From: an uncultured Pelagibacteraceae bacterium
Lineage (GTDB): Bacteria; Pseudomonadota; Alphaproteobacteria; Pelagibacterales; Pelagibacteraceae
Assembly: GCA_902538525.1 (NCBI GenBank)
Contig: CACBFA010000004.1
Location: 1-50,252 of the forward strand
Direction: 5' to 3'
DNA: 50,252 nucleotides
Shown: positions 9,218-16,263 of the stretch, piece after piece
How positions within the stretch are numbered: position 1 is the stretch's first letter
Layout: every line of letters begins with the position of its first letter
The notes under the pieces: generated by a model
Told to the model about the DNA's origin: nothing
The model's database searches: none
What the model saw: only the letters and a program-made list of their open reading frames with translations
Program-made: the position numbers and the translations under genes

Positions 9218-10242
9218 GAATTATTACTGTAATATTTTAATTCTTCATCAATCATTATTTTTACAAGTTTTTTTAAATCTGTTCTGGGATGCCAATCTAA
9301 TTCTTTTTTTGCCAGTGAGGAATTACCTTTTAAAATATTTACTTCCGAGGGTCTAAATAATTTGGGATTTATTTTTACAATAACTCTTTTATTTTTAAGG
9401 TTTACAAGTTTTTCATTTATACCTTTGCCTACCCACTTAGTTTTAATACCTAGATAATTAGTAACAAGGTTAATAAAATATTTAATACTATACGTTTTTC
9501 CTGTTGATATTACATAATCCTTAGCTTTTTTTTGTTGAAGCATCTTCCACATCGCACTTACATATTCTTTTGCAAATCCCCAATCTCTTTTTGCATAAAT
9601 ATTACCTAGTTCTAAACAACTTAAATCATTATTAATTATTTTGCAAAAACCCAAAGTAATTTTTCTCGTAACAAATTCCTCACCCCTTAAAGGTGACTCG
9701 TGATTAAATAGAATACCAGAAACTGCAAAAATACCATATGATTTTCTATAATTATCAGTAACATGATGTCCAAAAACTTTTGAAATAGCATATGGACTTT
9801 GCGGATTCAAAATTGTTTTCTCATTTTGTTTTTTTTCAGCAATTTTTCCAAACATCTCTGAAGACGAAGCTTGATAAAATTTTATTTTTTTATTTATATT
9901 TTTTATTGTTTCTAGAATTCTTAAAACTCCTAATCCAGTTATATTTGATGTATTTAACGGACTTTTAAACGAAGTTGCTACAAAAGATTGTGCTGCAAGA
10001 TTATATACCTCATCAATTTTATATTTTCTAAAAATTCTTTCAATTTCATATAATTCACTTAATTCCATTTCTTCATATAAAATTTTGTTTAAAATTCCCA
10101 ATCTATTTAATCTCCAATTATTTCCTCTTGCAGATCTTCTATCAGTTCCAATTATTTTGTATTTTTTTTTAAGTAAGAATTCAGCAAGATAGGCACCGTC
10201 TTGACCTGATATTCCGGTTATTAAAGCTGTTTTTTTTGCCAT
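9214..10242 (-). CDS. gmd: GDP-mannose 4,6-dehydratase
   Basis: A 342-residue NADP-dependent SDR enzyme that makes GDP-4-keto-6-deoxymannose from GDP-mannose. TGISGQDGAYLAEFL contains the cofactor glycine loop (G10, G13, G16), ASSSEMFG (125-132) the catalytic serine and glutamate, and YAISK (151-155) the tyrosine-lysine pair. NHESPLRGEEFVTRK is a family signature. Length is close to the usual 340-370. With fcl in the same island it supplies GDP-L-fucose or a related 6-deoxyhexose. It is divergent from the 5S rRNA gene, with 101 bases between them, and has its own possible promoter there. Confidence 0.93.
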   Translation of the reverse strand: MAKKTALITGISGQDGAYLAEFLLKKKYKIIGTDRRSARGNNWRLNRLGILNKILYEEMELSELYEIERIFRKYKIDEVYNLAAQSFVATSFKSPLNTSNITGLGVLRILETIKNINKKIKFYQASSSEMFGKIAEKKQNEKTILNPQSPYAISKVFGHHVTDNYRKSYGIFAVSGILFNHESPLRGEEFVTRKITLGFCKIINNDLSCLELGNIYAKRDWGFAKEYVSAMWKMLQQKKAKDYVISTGKTYSIKYFINLVTNYLGIKTKWVGKGINEKLVNLKNKRVIVKINPKLFRPSEVNILKGNSSLAKKELDWHPRTDLKKLVKIMIDEELKYYSNNS

Positions 10243-10265
10243 AGATATGAGTTTATACCAAAAAA

Positions 10266-10293
10266 ATTATAATTATTAGTTTAATCTTGTCTT
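10266..10293 (-). promoter_or_regulatory. Possible promoter of gmd
   Basis: On the minus strand AAGACA (10293-10288) is followed after 16 bases by a perfect TATAAT (10271-10266). Transcription would start near 10259, giving a leader of about 17 bases before the gmd ATG at 10242. The -35 box matches only 4 of 6 and the region is AT-rich, so this is tentative. Confidence 0.35.
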
Positions 10294-10310
10294 TTATTAA
10301 CTTAGTTGTC

Positions 10311-10339
10311 TTTACATTTCTAATTATAATTTGTATAAA
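10311..10339 (+). promoter_or_regulatory. Promoter of the isolated 5S rRNA gene
   Basis: TTTACA (10311-10316, 5 of 6 to consensus) is followed after exactly 17 bases by TATAAA (10334-10339, 5 of 6). The expected start point, 6-7 bases after the -10 box, is 10345-10346, almost exactly the 5' end of the 5S stem. This suggests 5S is transcribed independently of the distant 16S-23S genes. Confidence 0.6.
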
Positions 10340-10343
10340 ACTC

Positions 10344-10461
10344 GGCCTGGTAATTATTGCGAAAGTGTAATACCCGATCCCATTCCGAACTCGGAAGTCA
10401 AGCCTTTCTGCGCCGATGGTACTTAGTCTTAAGACTTGGAAGAGTAGGACATTGCCAGGCT
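10344..10461 (+). rRNA. rrf: 5S ribosomal RNA, isolated from 16S and 23S
   Basis: A 118-base sequence with typical 5S features: the terminal helix pairs GCCTGG (10345-10350) with CCAGGC (10455-10460), and the inner part contains CCCGATCCCATTCCGAACTC, the conserved loop B/helix III segment. Further conserved blocks (GAAGTCAAGC, GCGCCGATGGTACT, GGAAGAGTAGG) follow. No tRNA or 23S lies upstream; instead the gmd gene of the glycan island diverges from it. The next coding region begins 8 bases after its end, with no terminator between. Confidence 0.95.
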
Positions 10462-10469
10462 ATTTCTCG

Positions 10470-11354
10470 ATGAAAAAAATAATCGTAGTAACAGGAGGTG
10501 CAGGATTTGTAGGGTCCCACTTAATTGAACTTTTTCTTAAAAGAACTAATAAAAATATTATAAGCATTGATAATTATTCAACGGGATCAAAGAAAAATCA
10601 TGTTCAGTCTAATAGAGTAAAATATTTAAACGGCCAAACGCATAAAATAAGTAATTTGCTAAAAAATTATAAAAAATTTATTGAAGCAGTCTTTCATTTT
10701 GGAGAGTTTTCAAGAATATATCAAAGCTTTTTAAAATTTGATGAGTGTTTTAAATCTAATTCGTTAGGTAGCAAGGAAGTATTCAATTTTTGTTTAAAAA
10801 ATAAAATAAAATTAATTTATTCAGCTACTTCAGCATCTTTAGGAAATTATGGTGATGATAAAAATTTATCTCCATACGCTTTTACAAAATCTAAAAACTT
10901 AGAACTTTTAGAAAATTTAAAAAAATGGTTTAACTTAAAGTATGAGATTATTTATTTTTACAATGTTTACGGAAATCGTCAAATTAGTGTTGGAGATATG
11001 GCAACAGTTATTGGCATATTTGAAAATCAGTATAAAAAAAACGAGCCATTAACAGTTGTAAAACCAGGTACACAAACAAGACGATTTACACATATAAGTG
11101 ACACAGTTGATATTTGTTACAAAGCATGGAAAAAAGGTGAATGCAAACACTACAGTATTTCACACAGGAAAGAATACTCCATAGTAGAGGTGGCAAAGTT
11201 GTTTAAAGCTAAAATCAAATTTTTACCACCCAGAGTAGGTGAAAGATATGCTTCTGCCTTGACTAACATGTCACAGAACAACAAAATTATTAGAAAATAT
11301 GGCAAAATAAGTTTGAAAGATTACATCTCATCGTTTATTAAGAGACAAAATTAA
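10470..11354 (+). CDS. NAD-dependent epimerase/dehydratase (UDP-glucose 4-epimerase-like)
   Basis: A 294-residue extended SDR protein. GGAGFVG (9-15) is the NAD glycine loop, D34 ends strand two as in NAD-using enzymes, S118/T120 lie in the catalytic serine position and YAFTK (136-140) is the catalytic pair. FYNVYGNRQ and RRFTHISD match the epimerase family. An in-frame upstream start at 10416 would lie inside 5S, so ATG 10470 is chosen; it puts the glycine loop at the usual place. There is no room for a leader, and the only AGG upstream belongs to the 5S terminal helix. The HFGE segment replaces the usual H-L-A-A. It probably makes a nucleotide-sugar precursor. rpmJ begins two bases after its stop. 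Confidence 0.8.
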   Translation: MKKIIVVTGGAGFVGSHLIELFLKRTNKNIISIDNYSTGSKKNHVQSNRVKYLNGQTHKISNLLKNYKKFIEAVFHFGEFSRIYQSFLKFDECFKSNSLGSKEVFNFCLKNKIKLIYSATSASLGNYGDDKNLSPYAFTKSKNLELLENLKKWFNLKYEIIYFYNVYGNRQISVGDMATVIGIFENQYKKNEPLTVVKPGTQTRRFTHISDTVDICYKAWKKGECKHYSISHRKEYSIVEVAKLFKAKIKFLPPRVGERYASALTNMSQNNKIIRKYGKISLKDYISSFIKRQN

Positions 11355-11356
11355 TT

Positions 11357-11482
11357 ATGAAAATTGCAAGTTCATTAAAATCTCTTAAAAAAAGAGATCT
11401 AAACTCAAAGTTAGTTCGTAGAAGAGGAAGAGTTTATATTATTAATAAAAAGAATCCAAAATTTAAAGCTAGGCAAAAATAG
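11357..11482 (+). CDS. rpmJ: 50S ribosomal protein L36
   Basis: A 41-residue, strongly basic protein: [14 protein letters not shown] at the start, [17 protein letters not shown] in the middle and RQ near the end, as in the alphaproteobacterial form of L36. There are no cysteines, so the zinc-binding site of the C+ form is missing, which is usual for this branch. It sits in the large-subunit interior. The gene lies two bases after the epimerase stop and three bases before the next small gene, so it is probably co-transcribed with them. Confidence 0.92.
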   Translation: MKIASSLKSLKKRDLNSKLVRRRGRVYIINKKNPKFKARQK

Positions 11483-11485
11483 TAA

Positions 11486-11596
11486 ATGGATAATGAAAAC
11501 CACAAAAACACTTGGAATAATTTTACGAAATTTGTTTTATGGGGCTCGGTCGCGGTGATTGTGATATTAATTTTAATGGCAATTTTTCTACTTTAA
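11486..11596 (+). CDS. aa3-type cytochrome c oxidase subunit IV-like protein
   Basis: A 36-residue protein with a polar N-terminus (MDNENHKNTWNNFTKF) and one membrane helix at about residues 17-36, ending directly in the helix. A short W-x-x-F-x-K-F stretch before a single span is the pattern of the small bacterial aa3 oxidase subunit IV family (COX4_pro_2), found in alphaproteobacteria. It would sit in the inner membrane beside the oxidase core; its exact role in that family is unclear. It begins three bases after rpmJ and ends one base before pntAA, which supports a real gene. The family call rests on a short pattern. Confidence 0.7.
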   Translation: MDNENHKNTWNNFTKFVLWGSVAVIVILILMAIFLL

Positions 11597-11597
11597 A

Positions 11598-12686
11598 ATG
11601 ATAATTGGTTCAATTTCAGAAAATTTAGAATATGAAAAGAGAGTGGCCATAACACCTGAAATTTTAAAAAAATATAAATCTCTAGGAATAGAAATATGTT
11701 TATGTAAAGATTACGCAACTCACATAGGTATAAATGATGATGATTTCATTTCGGAAGGGGCCAGTATATTAGATAGCAAAGAGGAAGTATTAAAAAAATC
11801 AAATTTAATTACACAACTAAATTTACCAAATGAAAAATATCTGAATAAATTGAAAAGTGACCAAATTTTAATTGGGGTATTGGATCCTTATAGAAATAAG
11901 AGCAAGCTAAAAGAGATGAAAGAAAAAAAAATAGATTGTTTTTCACTTGAATTGTTGCCAAGAATAACGAGAGCTCAGTCAATGGACATTCTCTCATCAC
12001 AAGCTAATTTAGCAGGATACAAAGCAGTAATTGATTCATTTGCTTTTTTTCAAAAAGCAATACCTATGATGATGACTGCGGCAGGTACAATTTCAGCAGC
12101 AAAAGTTTTGGTTGTTGGAGCTGGAGTTGCAGGTTTGCAGGCAATTGCAACTGCAAAAAGAATGGGAGCCATAGTTTTTGCTACAGATGTTAGGATTGCT
12201 TCAAAAGAACAGGTTGAAAGTCTAGGAGGTAAATTTTTAACTGTTGAGGGTTCAGAAAATTTAGAAACAGAAGGCGGTTATGCAAAAGAGACATCTGATG
12301 AATTTAAAAAAAAACAAGAGGATTTACTAAAAGAAACTTTAAAAAAAATTGATATTGTCATATGTACTGCATTAATACCAGGCAAAGAAGCACCACTAAT
12401 AATAAAAAAAGATATGATTGATGTAATGCCAAATGGTTCAATTATTTATGATTTAGCAGCTTCCCAAGGTGGAAATTCAGAATTAACAAAAGTTGATGAA
12501 GTGGTAGAAAATAATGGAGTTAAAATTATGGGAGAAAGAAATATTTTAAACAAACTTCCAGTTTCCTCTTCAAACCTTTATTCTAAAAATATATACAATT
12601 TTGTAGAAAATTTGTTCAATAAAGATAAGAAAACTTTTGAAATAAATTTAGAAGATGAAATAATCAGTAAAACAATTTTAAAGTAA
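11598..12686 (+). CDS. pntAA: NAD(P) transhydrogenase subunit alpha part 1
   Basis: A 362-residue cytoplasmic NAD(H)-binding domain (domain I) of proton-translocating transhydrogenase. EKRVAITPE near the start, the RAQSMDILSSQANLAGYKAV block and the VGAGVAGLQAIATAKRMGA glycine loop are family signatures shared with alanine dehydrogenase. The partner genes pntAB and pntB follow at once (one-base overlap, then a two-base gap), giving the three-gene split known from Rhodospirillales and other alphaproteobacteria. The complex uses the proton gradient to transfer hydride from NADH to NADP+, supplying NADPH for biosynthesis. The ATG is one base after the upstream stop. Confidence 0.95.
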   Translation: MIIGSISENLEYEKRVAITPEILKKYKSLGIEICLCKDYATHIGINDDDFISEGASILDSKEEVLKKSNLITQLNLPNEKYLNKLKSDQILIGVLDPYRNKSKLKEMKEKKIDCFSLELLPRITRAQSMDILSSQANLAGYKAVIDSFAFFQKAIPMMMTAAGTISAAKVLVVGAGVAGLQAIATAKRMGAIVFATDVRIASKEQVESLGGKFLTVEGSENLETEGGYAKETSDEFKKKQEDLLKETLKKIDIVICTALIPGKEAPLIIKKDMIDVMPNGSIIYDLAASQGGNSELTKVDEVVENNGVKIMGERNILNKLPVSSSNLYSKNIYNFVENLFNKDKKTFEINLEDEIISKTILK

Positions 12687-12988
12687 TGGAAATAGATCCT
12701 TTTATATTCAGACTAAGCATTTTTATACTATCAATTTTTGTAGGATATTATGTCGTATGGAGTGTAACACCTTCTTTGCACACACCTTTAATGTCGGTAA
12801 CAAATGCAATTTCATCAGTTATAATAGTAGGAGCAATAATTGCAGCACTTGCTGGATCTAAACAAAGTATATTTGAAATTTCAAATATTTTTGGATTTTT
12901 TGCGATAATTCTAGCAGCAGTAAATATTTTTGGTGGTTTTCTAGTTACTCAAAGAATGTTGCAAATGTACAAAAAGAAGAAAAAATAA
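12686..12988 (+). CDS. pntAB: NAD(P) transhydrogenase subunit alpha part 2
   Basis: A 100-residue membrane protein with three or four helices: about 8-25, 33-58 and 66-90. Conserved elements include VVWSVTPSLHTPLMSVTNAI and GGFLVTQRML, both typical of the small domain II fragment of split transhydrogenases. It forms part of the proton channel with PntB. The start overlaps the pntAA stop by one base (TAATG), so translation is coupled. Confidence 0.95.
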   Translation: MEIDPFIFRLSIFILSIFVGYYVVWSVTPSLHTPLMSVTNAISSVIIVGAIIAALAGSKQSIFEISNIFGFFAIILAAVNIFGGFLVTQRMLQMYKKKKK

Positions 12989-12990
12989 AA

Positions 12991-14385
12991 ATGTCAGCTA
13001 ATTTATCAGCATTATTTTATCTAATTTCAGGAATATTATTTATACTTGCATTAAGAGGCCTATCTTCCCCAGAAACATCTAGACAAGGAAATTACTTTGG
13101 TATTGCAGGAATGACTATTTCAATAATTGTTACTTTTCTCTCTGTAGGTAATTTTGGACCTGGCTTTATTTATGTTTTAATATTTCTTTTAATCGGAGGA
13201 TCGATAGGGGCAATAATAGCATTTAAGATACCAATGACAGCAATGCCAGAACTTGTGGCGGGTTTTCATAGCCTCGTCGGTCTTGCAGCGGTTTTTGTTG
13301 CAATATCCGCTTTTTTAAAACCGGATGCGTTTGGCTTGGGGATTGTCGGAAATATTAAGTTGGCTAGTTTAATCGAAATGTCTTTAGGGGCAGCAATTGG
13401 TGCTATTACTTTTTCGGGATCAATAATTGCATTTTTAAAATTAAGAGGAATCATGTCAGGTGCACCAATTACTTTTAAAGGCCAGCATTTTATTAATCTT
13501 CTTCTTGGTCTAGCAATAATATTTTTGATTTACTATTTATGTGTTAACCAACTATCAAATATTTTTTGGTCAATAGTTTTAATCTCTTTTATTGTTGGAG
13601 TATTATTAATAATCCCAATTGGTGGTGCAGATATGCCTGTCGTTATATCAATGCTTAATTCTTACTCAGGTTGGGCAGCAGCAGGGATCGGATTTACTCT
13701 AGAAAATACCGCTCTTATAATTACAGGTGCTTTAGTTGGATCATCAGGTGCAATTTTATCTTACATAATGTGCAAAGGTATGAACAGGTCTTTCTTTAAT
13801 GTTATATTAGGAGGATGGGGTGCTACAGATCAAAAAACAACTTCAGGAAGCAAAGAACAAAAACCAGTAAAAAGCGGAAATGCAGATGATGCAGCTTTTT
13901 TAATGAAAAATGCCTCCTCAGTAATAATTGTTCCAGGATATGGAATGGCAGTTGCTCAAGCTCAACACGCGTTAAGAGAAATGGTTGACGCTTTAAAAAA
14001 AAATGGAGTTAAAGTGTCTTATGCAATACATCCAGTTGCAGGTAGAATGCCAGGTCATATGAATGTTTTATTAGCAGAGGCCAATGTTCCATATGATGAG
14101 GTTTTTGAATTAGAAGAAATTAATAATGACTTCGCAAATTGCGATGTGGCATATGTCATTGGCGCAAATGATGTAACTAATCCTGTCGCGAAATCAGATC
14201 CAAAGAGCCCCATTTATGGCATGCCTGTTTTGGATGTTGAAAAAAGTAAATCTGTTTTGTTTGTTAAGCGTAGTTTATCCCCTGGATATGCTGGAATAGA
14301 TAATGACCTTTTCTACAGGGACAATACTCTGATGTTATTTGCAGATGCTAAAAAAATGACCGAGGAAATTGTTAAGAGTTTATAG
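12991..14385 (+). CDS. pntB: NAD(P) transhydrogenase subunit beta
   Basis: A 464-residue protein. The first 270 residues hold about eight or nine membrane helices of the proton channel, including the AMPELVAGFHSLVGLAAV block. The C-terminal domain III, from about residue 285, binds NADP(H), with VPGYGMAVAQAQHALREM and the HPVAGRMPGHMNVLLAEA block, and GANDVTNPVA near the end. Length matches E. coli PntB. It is the last gene of the transhydrogenase operon and converges with the methyltransferase gene, 15 bases apart; no strong hairpin is seen between them. Confidence 0.95.
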   Translation: MSANLSALFYLISGILFILALRGLSSPETSRQGNYFGIAGMTISIIVTFLSVGNFGPGFIYVLIFLLIGGSIGAIIAFKIPMTAMPELVAGFHSLVGLAAVFVAISAFLKPDAFGLGIVGNIKLASLIEMSLGAAIGAITFSGSIIAFLKLRGIMSGAPITFKGQHFINLLLGLAIIFLIYYLCVNQLSNIFWSIVLISFIVGVLLIIPIGGADMPVVISMLNSYSGWAAAGIGFTLENTALIITGALVGSSGAILSYIMCKGMNRSFFNVILGGWGATDQKTTSGSKEQKPVKSGNADDAAFLMKNASSVIIVPGYGMAVAQAQHALREMVDALKKNGVKVSYAIHPVAGRMPGHMNVLLAEANVPYDEVFELEEINNDFANCDVAYVIGANDVTNPVAKSDPKSPIYGMPVLDVEKSKSVLFVKRSLSPGYAGIDNDLFYRDNTLMLFADAKKMTEEIVKSL

Positions 14386-14400
14386 GCAAAGTTTTTAATG

Positions 14401-15081
14401 TTAAGTTATCACCTTTCCAATCACTATAAAATTAGATGTAAAACCTAAAAATTTAATCTCAACTATCTCGTAATCTATATTTTTGTCATTCAAAAAATTT
14501 TTTAAATTATTTTTATTTAAAAGGTTAAGATTCTCTTCTTTAGAAAAAAATTTGAGGCCAATTAATTTTAAGATTTGTCTATGTATATTTTTTGGAAGCC
14601 AATGTATAAAAGGAATTTTAGTGTGAAAGTCAATTGGATAATTTCTGTTTGGAGTTGTAATTATGAAGGTTTTTTTGGTTAATTTAATTATATTTTTTAT
14701 CATTTTCAATTGATTTTCGCTTGAACCAACATGCTCTATAACAGCACTTGAAATTACCAAATCAGATTTGAAAATTTTTACTTCATCTTCATTAAATTCA
14801 GATGATATAGATTTTGTCAAACTATTAGAAAAAAAACTTGAACTGATATTTTGATTGGAGATTGATTTAAAAATTTTAACATTTTTTAAGTTTTTTATAA
14901 TAATATTACTGCTTTCATTTCCATCATCTTCAGTAGTCCCAATATCTAATGCATCATATATTTCATCATTCTCTAATTTATTTTTTATAACTTTTAAAAT
15001 TTCAAATCTTTTTTTTTTTATTATTCTGTCGAAAAACAAGTTGTGACCAAACAAATATATGAGATTAGAATTTTTTTGCAT
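14401..15081 (-). CDS. Class I SAM-dependent methyltransferase domain protein
   Basis: A 226-residue protein. ALDIGTTEDD (43-52) is in the place of the SAM-binding motif I, and ISSAVIEHVGSSENQ is the acidic post-II/motif IV region of Methyltransf_11-type enzymes; TTPNRNYPIDFHTKIP follows as in many sugar or lipid methyltransferases. The glycine loop is reduced (G-T-T-E instead of G-x-G), so activity is not assured. The ATG lies only five bases after the encoded CCA of tRNA-fMet, leaving no room for a ribosome-binding site. It looks like an accessory gene beside a tRNA, possibly related to the surface glycan. The substrate is unknown. Confidence 0.65.
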   Translation of the reverse strand: MQKNSNLIYLFGHNLFFDRIIKKKRFEILKVIKNKLENDEIYDALDIGTTEDDGNESSNIIIKNLKNVKIFKSISNQNISSSFFSNSLTKSISSEFNEDEVKIFKSDLVISSAVIEHVGSSENQLKMIKNIIKLTKKTFIITTPNRNYPIDFHTKIPFIHWLPKNIHRQILKLIGLKFFSKEENLNLLNKNNLKNFLNDKNIDYEIVEIKFLGFTSNFIVIGKVIT

Positions 15082-15086
15082 TTAAT

Positions 15087-15163
15087 TGGTTGCGGGGGAC
15101 GGATTTGAACCGCCGACCTCAAGGTTATGAGCCTTGCGAGCTACCAGGCTGCTCCACCCCGCG
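15087..15163 (-). tRNA. tRNA-fMet (anticodon CAT), initiator
   Basis: A 77-base cloverleaf on the minus strand. It starts CGCGGGG and ends CCCCGCAACCA, so C1 faces A72 without pairing, the hallmark of bacterial initiator tRNA. The anticodon stem loop is CTCATAA with a G-rich lower stem partly weakened (GCAAG/CTTG), and CCA is encoded. It lies four bases after the rpsU stop and five bases before the methyltransferase ATG. Confidence 0.95.
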
Positions 15164-15167
15164 ATAT

Positions 15168-15362
15168 TTAAATCCTATTTTTGAGTTTATTAAGTTTCTT
15201 AACTCTTTTAATATTCTCTTGGAGTATTCTTTTTTTTTTTTCAGACGGTTTTTCATAGTTATTTTTAAGCTTAATAATCTTAAAAAATCCGTCTCTCTGG
15301 AGTTTTCTCTTTAAAACTCTCAGTGCTTGTTCAACATTATTGTCTTTAACTTCTATTTTAAT
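15168..15362 (-). CDS. rpsU: 30S ribosomal protein S21, probable ATT start
   Basis: A 64-65 residue basic protein; KIEVKDNNVEQALRVLKRKL and KNNYEKPSEKKKR match S21, which acts in mRNA binding at initiation. No ATG lies near the start. The family start (M-x-V-x-V-R-D-N-N-V) aligns with an ATT codon at 15362-15360. A strong Shine-Dalgarno GGAGGTG (15372-15366) sits five bases before that ATT. In-frame TTG (15374) and GTG (15368) overlap the Shine-Dalgarno itself and would add residues not seen in the family. I therefore choose ATT, a rare start known from infC. The next gene on the strand is tRNA-fMet, four bases on. Confidence 0.85.
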   Translation of the reverse strand: MKIEVKDNNVEQALRVLKRKLQRDGFFKIIKLKNNYEKPSEKKKRILQENIKRVKKLNKLKNRI

Positions 15363-15438
15363 AACCACCTCCAAAAAACTTGTTTAGTTAACATTTAATA
15401 TAATATTTGTCTATAATTTTGCTATGAAATTAATCTAA

Positions 15439-15999
15439 CTATTTTGATTTTTCACGCTCTTTTTTTTCTTTTTCTACTCTTTTTTGTGCTCTAGTTAAAG
15501 CGCCCAGTAATTCTTTCTGGGAAAATAATCCCATGGCAACAGGATCTTTTGCATTTAAATTATTAAAATTCCAATAACTTTTATTTCTAATTGAACTTAC
15601 TGAATTTTTTGTAATTCCAACTAATTTTGCAATCTGGGAATCTTTTAAAATAGGATGTTGTTTGATTAACCATAAAGCTGAATCTGGTTTGTCCTGCCTT
15701 TTTGATAGTGGGATATATTTTTTTATTTTTTTGTCTGTGTTTTTAATCTCCACTTCTTCATCTATTATATTTAAAGGTCTATTTTCATCTCTAGTTGATA
15801 ATTCAATTTCATCTTTTGTTAATTGTCCAGATATAATTGGATTGTATCCCACAATACCTTTTCCCACTTCCCCATCAGCTATACCTTGAATTTCGACTTC
15901 ATGAAGTTTGCAAAAATTTGCAATTTGTTTAAAAGTTAAAGAAGTATTTTCAACAAGCCAAACAGCAGTTGCCATTGGCATCAATGGAGCTTTTGACAT
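15439..15999 (-). CDS. DUF1013 / TrcR-type transcriptional regulator
   Basis: A 186-residue protein of an alphaproteobacteria-restricted family. MATAVWLVENTSLTFKQIA and FCKLHEVEIQGIADGEVGKGI at the N-terminus, and PDSALWLIKQHPILKDSQIAKL with VGITKNSVSSIRNKSYWN later, give two helix-turn-helix-like parts. The Caulobacter member (TrcR) is a cell-cycle transcription regulator; function here is inferred from family. It overlaps the rpmE stop by one base, so the two are translated together. The C-terminus is a lysine/glutamate-rich helix. Confidence 0.82.
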   Translation of the reverse strand: MSKAPLMPMATAVWLVENTSLTFKQIANFCKLHEVEIQGIADGEVGKGIVGYNPIISGQLTKDEIELSTRDENRPLNIIDEEVEIKNTDKKIKKYIPLSKRQDKPDSALWLIKQHPILKDSQIAKLVGITKNSVSSIRNKSYWNFNNLNAKDPVAMGLFSQKELLGALTRAQKRVEKEKKEREKSK

Positions 16000-16229
16000 T
16001 AACTTTTTTTCTCTACTTTAAAATTTTGGAATTTTTTATTAAATTTGCTTATTCTACCTTTATCTAATATCTTTTGTTTTCCACCGGTCCACGCAGAATG
16101 GGATTTTGGATCAATTTCAAGCTTTAGTGTTTCATTCTCTGATCCCCATGTTGATCTTGTTTCAAATTGACTACCATCAGTCATTTCAACTTTTATACTA
16201 TGATATTTTGGGTGAATATTTTTTTTCAT
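15999..16229 (-). CDS. rpmE: 50S ribosomal protein L31
   Basis: A 76-residue protein; [30 protein letters not shown] and [11 protein letters not shown] are L31 signatures. No cysteine is present, so it is the zinc-independent (C-) form. It sits on the central protuberance bridging to the small subunit. It is followed with one-base overlap by the DUF1013 regulator, and preceded by a 34-base gap after suhB. Confidence 0.93.
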   Translation of the reverse strand: MKKNIHPKYHSIKVEMTDGSQFETRSTWGSENETLKLEIDPKSHSAWTGGKQKILDKGRISKFNKKFQNFKVEKKS

Positions 16230-16263
16230 TTGCGCCTTATAGCAAAAATCATTTTAAAAACAA

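Larger units (their letters stand above)
1..10242. other. Surface-glycan accessory island (SAR11 HVR2-like)
   Basis: Ten genes on both strands, nearly all for glycan building: a deacetylase, four glycosyltransferases, an FkbM methyltransferase, two large membrane proteins, Fcl and Gmd. The mixed orientation, very high A+T and absence of housekeeping genes contrast with the ordered operons after 10344. The island continues past the left edge. Its right border is an isolated 5S rRNA gene. From established knowledge, SAR11 genomes carry a hypervariable region between 23S and 5S rRNA; the identification here is inferred because 16S and 23S lie outside the window. No IS element, integrase or flanking repeat is visible. 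Confidence 0.75.

Noticed and set aside
10416-10469. Longer N-terminus for the epimerase starting inside 5S rRNA
   Set aside because: It would translate the 3' part of 5S, and the NAD-binding glycine loop has its normal distance from the ATG at 10470.
15090-15314. Plus-strand open frame starting in tRNA-fMet
   Set aside because: It is the complement of a clear tRNA and of rpsU.
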